From: Ulva prolifera
Lineage: Eukaryota > Chlorophyta > Ulvophyceae > Ulvales > Ulvaceae
Reading direction: 5' to 3'
DNA length: 64,000 nt
Assembly (NCBI GenBank): GCA_023078555.1
Contig: CM041197.1
Span: 4,361,810-4,425,809, forward strand
Shown piece after piece: positions 56,521 through 64,000 of the stretch. A program made the position numbers and the translations under genes. Under the pieces are notes generated by a model. That model was not told where the DNA came from, made no database searches, and was given only the letters and a program-made list of their open reading frames with translations. Position 1 is the stretch's first letter, and every line of letters begins with the position of its first letter.

Positions 56521-59500
56521 GGTTATGGGCTTCTGACGACTCCACTGCGCCAGCAATGAGCAACGTCAACCAATTCAAGCTCGGCATCGAGCTCACGGCT
56601 GCGAATGCCGTGAGCTGGTTCAAGCGGATGACGCTGCTGTTGCAGTTGTATGATGGCTGCTGGAAGGCAGTCACAGAAGACAGTGGGACGGACATGGTCA
56701 AAGCTAAGGCTCGACTCGCAATCTCAATGAATGTGGGTGACGATCTACTCCACGTAGTACATCCTGCCAAGTCTCCCAAGGAGATCTGGACTGCCTTGAA
56801 TGCTCAGTTCGTAGGCGTGAGTGCGGCACGCAAGATGTCACTTCAGAAATTGCAGACTTCCTTCAGAAAGGAGTCAACTGAATCCCTTGAGGAATTCATT
56901 GCACGCGCTAACGACCTCCGTGGTCAGTTGGCCACAGCAGCCATGCTTGAGGAAGAGGCATTTGTGCTTTTGTTCCTGGCTGCACTGAGTGAATCACAAC
57001 TAGCGGCTTGGTCTCAGAGCCTGCTAGCTCACAAGCCGCTGATGTCATATGCTGACATAATCGAGAACATGCGAGGCACGTTCGGTGCCGACATGCTCGC
57101 CAAGCGTGAAGCTGCTGCCGGACAGCAAGCTTACGCTGTCGCCGACACCAACGGCGCATGTGCGTACTGTCACAGAAATGGTCATAACATCCTGCAATGT
57201 TACAAGCTGCGCAACGATCAGCAGTCGCATGACAATGGCAACCCCCCGCGCAGCAGTCGCGGCAATGCACGCGGCGGTGGCAGGCGCGGTGGCGGTGGCG
57301 GGCGCGGCGGAGGCCGTGGCCGCGGCGGACGCCCACAGGCGAATTACAGCAGCGCATTCTTCTGCGTCTCAGCGAACCAGGTGTCCGCTTCCAGCTCCAA
57401 ATGGCTGTTCGATTCAGCTTGCACTGACCACATGGTCAATGATGCGAGCCTGCTCCACAATGCGCAGCCATATGCATCGTCATGCACTGTCGCAAACAAC
57501 CAGTCCGCAGCTATCACAGCAAAAGGCGAAGTGCGGCTGACCAACCATCTAGGTGAGCTCGTCACTCTGCAAGACGTGCTACTTGTGCCAAATTTGCAGC
57601 ACAATTTGATATCTCTCGGCCGTGCTGACGCCGCGGGGATGACATACAATGGCAAACATGGCGCACTCATGTTGCGCCACAAAGGTCACCAGCTGTTACG
57701 TGGCCAGCTGTCACAAAAGCTGTACGAAGTCGAATGCACTCCACAGCAGTGCACACAGGCTGCCGCGCCGCATGCGCCAGCAGCCGCGCAAACTGTTTCC
57801 AAAGCAGATGCCCGATTGTGGCATCGCCGGTTCGGACACACCGGCATCACAACCCTTGCCAAAATGTCCAGAGGCCAGACCGTCGATGGCCTCCCGCCAG
57901 CAACAGACTTTGAGGCGCTTTCTCAATCCACAGCCGTGTGCAGCCCATGTGCACAGGGCAAAATGAAGCGCGAGAGCTTCCCAGCATCTCATGCACGCGA
58001 GCAAGTCAAGTTTGCAAAACTCCATGTAGACATCGCAGGCCCGTTCGACACCAGCGCGGGCGGGATGAACTACTTCTTGATAGTTGTCGATGACTACTCC
58101 AATTACAAGATTGTAGAACCTATCCAACGCAAATCCGATGCAGCTCCAGCACTCAAATCGATCATCCTAGGAGTCGAGAAGATGTATGATGCACGTGTCA
58201 AAGCGATCAGGTTTGACCGGGACTCCGTGTTCCTGTCACATGATATGCATGCATTCTTCAAAGGCAAAGGGATTGAGCGACAGCCCACTTCCGGCTACAG
58301 TCCTGCGGAGAATGGCCATGCAGAGCGGGGAATCGGCTCTGTGAGTCCGATTCGTGATGCATTGCTTGCAGATTCAGGTCTGAGGAAATGCTACTGGGGT
58401 GATGCACTCATGCATGGAGTGTATATCTCAAACATCTCAAGCAGCGATGGCGGCCCCACCTCTTGGCAGCTTGTGAAGGGCACGAAGCCGGACATCAGCA
58501 ATCTCCGGCTCTTCGGCTGCACCTGCTGGTACAAATTGCCACAGCAAGCGCGCAACAAGCGCTCCCTGCCTCCAAAGGCAAATGTCGGCAAGTTTATTGG
58601 GTATGCTCAGCCCAACTTCAAAGCTTTCCGCGTGCTGCTCCCAAATGGCAAAGTGATCACTACACGTGATGTGATGTTTGATGAATCGGCATCACCAGCC
58701 AGCGACATGCACATTGATGCATGCTCTGATCTCCTCGCAGATCCTGCTGCCCCAGCTGCACCAGCTGCACCAGCTGCACCAGCAGCACCAGCTGCACCAG
58801 CTGCACCAGCTGCACCAGCTGCACCAGCAGCACAAGCAGCACCAGCTCCACCAGCTCCAGCTCAACCAGCAGCACCAGCACCCGCAGCACCAGCATTGCC
58901 ACCTCAGCAACTCAATCCACTCATGGCGAACAATCCATTGTTCGATGAGTCTGCCCAGCCTGCAGCCCAGCCTGCAGCTCCGCCTGCAGCCCCGCCTGCA
59001 GAGCAGCCAGAATTGCGCCGCAGCGAGCGCATACGTGAGTCGCCGAAAGATGTTTACGCCAAGTTTATGTATGGGCTACCTAGAAGCTCATACGTAAATT
59101 TTCCGTTGTCGGGCTTCCCCCTGAGCCCTTGACGATAGCGGAAGCACTCACAGGTCCAGAAGCACCATTCTGGCAAGCAGCAATTGATACAGAGTATGAT
59201 GCTCTGATTGCGATGGGAGCGTGGAACCTGACCGCGCTTCCACAGGGGAAGAAGGCCATTCCAAGCAAATGGGTCTTCAAGCGCAAGCTCAATGCAGATG
59301 GAAGCATTGAGAGATATAAAGCCAGACTAGTGATCAAAGGGTTTTATCAGAAAGAGGGTATCGACTATAATGCAGTCTTTGCTCCAGTGGTGCGTGCAAG
59401 CACTGTGCGCTTATTCCTGTCAATAGTGGCCTGCTTTGACATGGAATGTCATTCAATTGACATCAAGAATGCTTTTATCCAAGGCACGGTTGCCGAGGAG

Positions 59501-59615
59501 ATCTACATGCGACAGCCAGCTGGCTATGATGACAATTCAGGTCGTGTGTGCATTCTGAGCAAAAGCTTGTATGGTCTCAAGCAAGCTCCCCGCGTCTGGA
59601 ACGAGACGCTGACAG

Positions 59616-59705
59616 TGTCATGATGAGTCATCAGCACTCAAGTACATATATGACGAGATCCTCAAAGGAAAGTAGTACACCTTCGGGTGGGCGCTTTTCC
59701 TGACA
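59616..59705 (+). repeat. TRIM left LTR
   Basis: Ninety bp. It carries a stable hairpin CACC-TTCG-GGTG within an outer GGAAAG/CTTTTCC stem. It also starts with the near-palindrome GATGAGTCATC. Confidence 0.93.
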
Positions 59706-59841
59706 TGGTATCGGTGAGAGTGGTCATAGAGAGGATCGTAACCTCCATAGACGCGGGTTCAAATCCGGGCAGCTGCACCCGGATACGCGTCCGCCTTCCA
59801 AGCTTTCGGATCCTAGTCAACGGTCCTTGAGTGAGGGGGGG

Positions 59842-59931
59842 TGTCATGATGAGTCATCAGCACTCAAGTACATATATGACCAGATCCTCAAAGGAAAGTA
59901 GTACACCTTCGGGTGGGCGCTTTTCCTGACA
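59842..59931 (+). repeat. TRIM right LTR
   Basis: Ninety bp, one mismatch to the left LTR. It is preceded by the purine-rich tract at about 59830-59841. Confidence 0.93.
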
Positions 59932-60994
59932 GACAGCCTTCATCATATCACTCGGATTTGTGCAATGCAAGAGTGATGCAGCAGTGTTTATGCTGTGGAC
60001 AGATGAGTTAGGCTTTGTCCTCCTGCTCTGCTATGTTGATGACATTCAGATCGCAGCATTGCAGCTCTACAGCGTTCAATTCATCAAGAAAGCACTCCTC
60101 TCAAAATTCCCCGGAAAGGACACTGGCGAATCGCAGTATTTCCTCCAGATGACCATCACTAGAAACAGACCAGCACGAACAATCTACTTGAAGCAGCAAC
60201 GGCATATTGAGAAGTTGATTGAGCAGCATCAACTACAGGAGGCGTGGCCAATTTCAACTCCAATGATTGTGAATGTCTACAAAGATCCTGCAGGTTCAGA
60301 TGTTACTGATGCAGCTGCAATTTCACAGTACAAGTCAATCGTCGGTGCTCTGCTACATATTGCCAACAATACCAGGCCCGACATCTCCTTCGCTGTGTCA
60401 TATCTAGCCAGATCAACACAGCAGCCGACTTGCAGTAGCTTTGCTAGAATCAGGGATGTTTTGTTGTATCTCAAGGGAACCGCATCCTACAGCTTGCGTC
60501 TGGGTGGTCCTCAATGTGTATTATATGGGTATTGTGACTCTGATTGGTCCGGTTGTCCCTTAACTCGTAGATCGACTACAGGGTTCATTGTCAAATGTGG
60601 CTTGGGCTCCATTTCATGGAAGTCAGCCAGACAGCCAACAGTTAGCAGATCATCATCAGAAGCTGAGTATGTTGCAGCAGGGGAAATAGCCAAAGAAGTT
60701 CAGTATTTTTGTGGGTTAGCTCCTCAGATGGGCTTGCCACCATCATGTGTCTCTGTAGGTTTAGACAATCGTGCAGCGAAGTATTTGATTGAAGATCCTC
60801 TCTCAGCTGCACGAACGAAGCATATCGAGATTATTTATCATCATGTGAGGGAGAAGGTAGCACGTCAGCAGATGAAGTTCATCCCAGTTCCCACTGCTGA
60901 CAATCCTGCCGATGTTTTGACCAAGCCACTGCCACAGCAGCTGTTTGAAAAGCACCGTCAGTCTCTCGGTGTTGTGCCCTAGACTAAGGGGGCG

Positions 60995-61253
60995 TGTCGT
61001 GAGAAGTTGTTGTGTAGTCCAGTGCACTGTGTGCATGGCATGCATGTGCATGCATAGGCCTGATTAGGTCTGTGCAGAGGGTCATGGCAGTTGGGTATTT
61101 GATTGCATATAGGTAGACTGTAGCAGGTGAACACTATCGTGTTCACTGAGCTCCCGCTGTCATGATAGGTGTGATATCCATTACCATCGTGATATCCTGA
61201 CTGGTCACTCCCCACACTGTAATCGTGTTCACTGAGCTCCCGCTGTCATGACA
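60995..61253 (+). repeat. Copia 3' LTR
   Basis: Matches the 5' LTR at 258 of 259 positions and is followed by the target duplication GTAGC and the resumed satellite monomer. Confidence 0.95.
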
Positions 61254-61372
61254 GTAGCTACACATGCCCCTCTGCTGTGTATGTGTGTGTGATGCCACAT
61301 GGGGCTGACACTCACAACTGCTGTTGAGTTGGTTGTGTGCAGCAGCTTTGAAGCATTCCAGCACTGCTTGCC
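61254..61372 (+). repeat. 127-bp satellite, array D (one monomer)
   Basis: The right-hand continuation of the monomer split by the Copia element, ending at GCACTGCTTGCC, where unique sequence begins. This is the right border of the satellite region. Confidence 0.93.
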
Positions 61373-61798
61373 AACAGCTCGGGCATTATGAGGGCAGGTC
61401 TGCACATCAGACCGTGTGGCCCTGCTGGCAGCAGGCTAATGCTTACGTTTCTAGCACATCTTCTCGTGAAGAAGCCGTCACAGTGCAGTAACAATATGCA
61501 CATGTGTGTGGACCGCATCCAGGGACTCAATTGCACATTATTGTCAAGTGCTACCAAGAGTATTTGATCAGCGAAATTTTGATCAGCAATGAACACGCAT
61601 CGGGGGGGGGGGGGGGGGGGGGGGGGGGTTCGAATTACAATGTGGGCAAATGCTTCTCAACTATCGGCAAAGTTGCAACATAGACGCCGTGCCTGTGGGA
61701 ATCTCTATCCTATATTGTACATATCCCACACAAACAGCAAAGGCGCCTATATTGCCCGCCCTTAGAATCACAACAACACTCCAGCTCAGTTGGGTACT
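61373..61798. other. Spacer with 27-bp poly-G run
   Basis: Between the satellite border and the 3' end of the minus-strand gene. The G run is 61602-61628. It should hold that gene's terminator or poly-A region, but no clear signal is visible. Confidence 0.5.
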
Positions 61799-64000
61799 CT
61801 ACTCAATTCGTGGGCGTTTGCATGGCTCATGCTGGGTAACTTCTTCTGCCGATTTGCATTCTACTCTGTTCATGCTCTCCATCAAGACGATTAGGAGTTT
61901 GACCGTGGGGCTGTCTTCTCCAGGTGCGGCATGATCACAAACTCTCTTGAGCGCCGCTGCCTCCTCGATGAGTTTGCAGTGTTTGAGAAAGTAGTGCATT
62001 ATCTGGCACCTGCACACATCAACCTATTGATATATCATTCACCTCTGACCTGCGATGATGACTGTAGCATTTGTATGGCACACACATCACAGACGTGCAT
62101 GATTCACATGAACAACACAATCCCATGTATGTGATCACACTTGATGGTATCTGTACCTCACGGTCCCAACGTCCCGTTCACATGGCGGTGCAACCGATTC
62201 ACGCAATGACAGTAGCTTGAGGTCAATCAGACACGCGCATGAGCGTGCATACGCTTCGCTTCCATATTTGGGTGCTTGTTGCCCTGAGAACACCTGCAAA
62301 ATTGAATGGCCTGATACAGAGCTTTGGATCATTGCTTATACAGAGCAGACAGACAGCTTGTCACACACCTTGGTGATCCCGCCATGCAAAGCCACGGCAG
62401 CAAAAAGGTCGGTGAACAAAACGACGCGACTGTTTGCAGCATCCTCTGATTGGCTGCAGCTCTGCCCGCCAGGAGGATTTGGCTTCTTCCACGTATACTT
62501 CATGCTCTCTTTGCCATACCTGAATCGGATGGGCTTGTCGCCATCTTGCTTTGCCTTGAGCAACTCTGCCTTCAAATGACCAATCGTCCAATCATGATTG
62601 CTGATACCTGTGCCGATCTCATGACTCGCAGAGTCTACCAGGGTTTTTAAACGTGCTGACGTTGTTGCGTTGTTTATGGCGGACGTGAGAGAATTAAGCC
62701 GATCGCTGCTGGTCGGTGAGCGCTCTGAACACAACACATCCGTAACACAATCGGGCGTCCACGAACATCCTGAACAAATAACAAAGAACGTATCGCATTC
62801 TGGCAATCACACCTTGGCACTGGAAAGGAGCCGGCTCCAAAGGATGAGTGCAGGAGTGATCCACTGCACCTGGCATATGCATGGACAAAGCCCGATCAGA
62901 CATTGCAAGCACTGCAGCAGTCACGTCGTGACTTTGGAAGTTGAAACATGATGAGGCCGGAGTAGGTGTCGAAGCAGGTGCAATGCTAAGATCCAATGGT
63001 GCAGCAGCAGTATTAGGTGTAGCTGCATCCGGCCCGAGCTGTTGCGACTCAGCTGTGACGTGACCCTGAGCCAGCTCTGGCTCTGCCATGTTGCAGGCAG
63101 CTTGTGTCTGAGTGTCGATTTGCCTGTCTCCGGAATCATCCATAGGCCAGCACTCTTGCTGCGATGGTACATTCTCCATATTGCATAGCATTGCGGATTC
63201 GTCTTGGGTGTGATGTTCCTCAATGCCTCCAGCATCCTCGCATACTGCCTCGTTCATGACAGCAGGATGTTCTGTGGACTCAGCTCGCTCACCAACTCTC
63301 GGCTGACAATACCTTTCATTGGGGACTCGGGCCTGGACAGTCAGGCCATCTACCTGCATGCCGCGGTCGTGATGCAGGTATCAACTGCGTCGCCTACTGC
63401 ACCAGCATAAAGATTATCAGTAAACAAGTGCTCACTTGGGCTTCTAGGGTCATGTGCGACCGATTGTTCTTGCGCGATGTAGCACAGTAGTAGATGAACC
63501 TCCGTATAGCGGTCTTGTCACATTGCGCATTGTCTTCAGCCAGGATTCCTGAAATCCAGCGTGCAAGGCTGATAGTACCTTTGATGCTTGACAAATTAGC
63601 TGCCAAATAATGTTGGGGAAGTGGAAGTCTTGCAACCGGGACACCTGTCCCCTTTGTTGTGATGCTCATGTACGGCAGGTTCAGGCTCATGAGCACTCTC
63701 ATTGCAGAAATCTCCAGGATCAGAACGCGCAATTGTTTCAAACAATGAGCGGTGTCAAATGTGGACCGCGGAACGGACTCCACTGCACAGGGCGCAACCT
63801 GCAAAGCAACACATGCCACACATGAGCCACGTGATGAATTGTAGCTGTACAACACATGCATGTTGTATTGTGAAATACAAACAGGCCATCACAGCGATCA
63901 TGCAGGGCGACGGTATACCTGCGATGCTTGTACCAGCACGGCGTCAGCACGTAGTGCTTGTGCTACCTGGTCAGATCTACCTGTATGAGCAACCTTCTTG
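61799..64000 (-). CDS. Unknown protein, C-terminal six exons
   Basis: Minus-strand exons 64000-63919 (running off the edge), 63798-63436, 63353-62813, 62724-62369, 62293-62157 and 62009-61799. All five joins agree in phase, giving about 563 residues up to the stop. Exon 2 has LRVLILEISAMRVLMSLN and HYLAANLSSIKGTISLARWI. Exon 3 is acidic and Gln/Thr-rich (AESQQLGPDAATPNTAAAPL). Exon 4 has HLKAELLKAKQDGDKPIRFR and SMKYTWKKPNPPGGQ. The C-terminus ends CKRPRIE, a weak nuclear signal. There is no membrane helix and no domain I recognise. Introns are short (about 80 to 150 bp) with GTGAGC, GTGTGA, GTGTGT, GTATAC and GTACAG donors. Composition is near 50% GC. Confidence 0.7.

Larger units (their letters stand above)
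59616..59931 (+). mobile_element. 316-bp TRIM nested in the Copia element
   Basis: A tiny non-coding LTR retrotransposon. LTRs of 90 bp (59616-59705 and 59842-59931) begin TGTCATGATG and end CCTGACA and match at 89 of 90 positions. The insertion has a 5-bp target duplication GACAG at 59611-59615 and 59932-59936. Right after the left LTR comes TGGTATC, the usual primer site for initiator Met tRNA. A purine run GAGTGAGGGGGG precedes the right LTR. The internal part is only 136 bp and contains tRNA-like segments. It must move with proteins from another element. Confidence 0.93.
56556..60982 (+). pseudogene. Copia Gag-Pol region, interrupted
   Basis: The polyprotein region begins MSNVNQFKLGIELTAANAVS at 56556. 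Visible parts: Gag to about 57.1 kb; knuckle CAYCHRNGHNILQC; Gly/Arg-rich linker; protease core WLFDSACTDHMV near 57.4 kb; integrase zinc part HRRFGHTGITTL and CSPCAQGKMKR near 57.8-57.96 kb; integrase core LHVDIAGPF, VVDDYSNYK and YSPAENGHAERG to about 58.4 kb; an Ala/Pro repeat linker near 58.75-58.9 kb; reverse transcriptase (KWVFKRKLNADGS, IDIKNAFIQG, SLYGLKQAPR, CYVDDIQIA) interrupted by the TRIM; and RNase H (GYCDSDWSGCPLTRRSTTGF, SSSEAEYVA) ending ADVLTKPLPQQLF at about 60.98 kb. Confidence 0.92.
56262..61253 (+). mobile_element. Ty1/copia element with both LTRs, young
   Basis: LTRs of 259 bp at 56262-56520 and 60995-61253 differ at one position, so the insertion is recent. A 5-bp target duplication GTAGC flanks it (56257-56261 and 61254-61258), within a satellite monomer. 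The primer site after the 5' LTR starts GGTTATGGGC, and a purine run CTAAGGGGG precedes the 3' LTR. Parts in order: Gag, protease, integrase, reverse transcriptase, RNase H. A TRIM element sits inside the reverse transcriptase region at 59616-59931. Apart from that insertion the coding part is nearly whole, with about one further break. Confidence 0.95.

Noticed and set aside
59616-59705. Hammerhead ribozyme in the TRIM LTR (retrozyme)
   Set aside because: TGATGAGTC and GACGAGA on the plus strand, and CTGATGA on the minus strand, resemble parts of the core. No arrangement gives CUGAUGA, GAAA and the cleavage triplet with three proper stems.
1-64000. CRISPR arrays, bacterial operons, rRNA genes
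   Set aside because: The only regular repeats are satellites without spacers. No rRNA or prokaryotic gene arrangement was seen.

Overview
The window is nuclear DNA of a eukaryotic microbe, most likely an alga. It has spliced genes with long introns, two receptor-like kinase genes, Ty1/copia retroelements, an R2-like LINE and satellite DNA. I cannot fix the clade. A green (prasinophyte-like) alga would fit the GC-rich exons, the tiny linking introns and the TGCATG-rich spacers. Exons of the kinase and proline-rich genes are strongly GC3-biased. Several other regions (about 3-5, 18-21, 36-43 and 61-64 kb) are near 50% GC and carry a different style of gene.

Layout. 1-2.8 kb: right-hand part of a minus-strand Copia element running off the left edge. 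2.8-5 kb: unresolved, with possible minus-strand exons. 5.1-17.2 kb: a 13-exon plus-strand receptor kinase gene of about 1,328 aa, whose introns hold repeats and retroelement scars. 17.2-21.9 kb: mostly unassigned. 21.9-26.2 kb: a three-exon gene for a low-complexity Pro/Ala-rich protein. 26.2-31 kb: spacer with a LINE scar and one copy of a segmental duplication. 31.0-36.1 kb: a compact five-exon minus-strand receptor kinase (690 aa). 36.8-43.6 kb: minus-strand exons of one or two unrecognised genes. 43.9-46.8 kb: the second duplication copy, then spacer and a tRNA-like sequence. 46.9-61.4 kb: a 127-bp satellite array interrupted by a 5.4-kb LINE (47.4-52.8), a truncated LINE copy, an LTR fossil and a young Copia element (56.3-61.3), which itself holds a 316-bp TRIM. 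61.8-64 kb: six exons of an unknown minus-strand gene running off the right edge.

How the parts relate. Both kinase genes encode signal peptide, ectodomain, single membrane helix and cytoplasmic kinase, so they look like surface receptors. The repeats tell a story of nested insertion: satellite, then LINE and Copia, then TRIM. The LINE also left short 3'-end scars elsewhere in the window (9.1, 12.1, 27.2 and 53.7 kb). Each is joined to a target that begins CAC, and all but the full-length copy show a direct target duplication (6 to 22 bp; the 53.7-kb one is ambiguous).

Limits. Exon joins rest on reading-phase agreement, splice motifs and protein sense. No transcript or database search was available.
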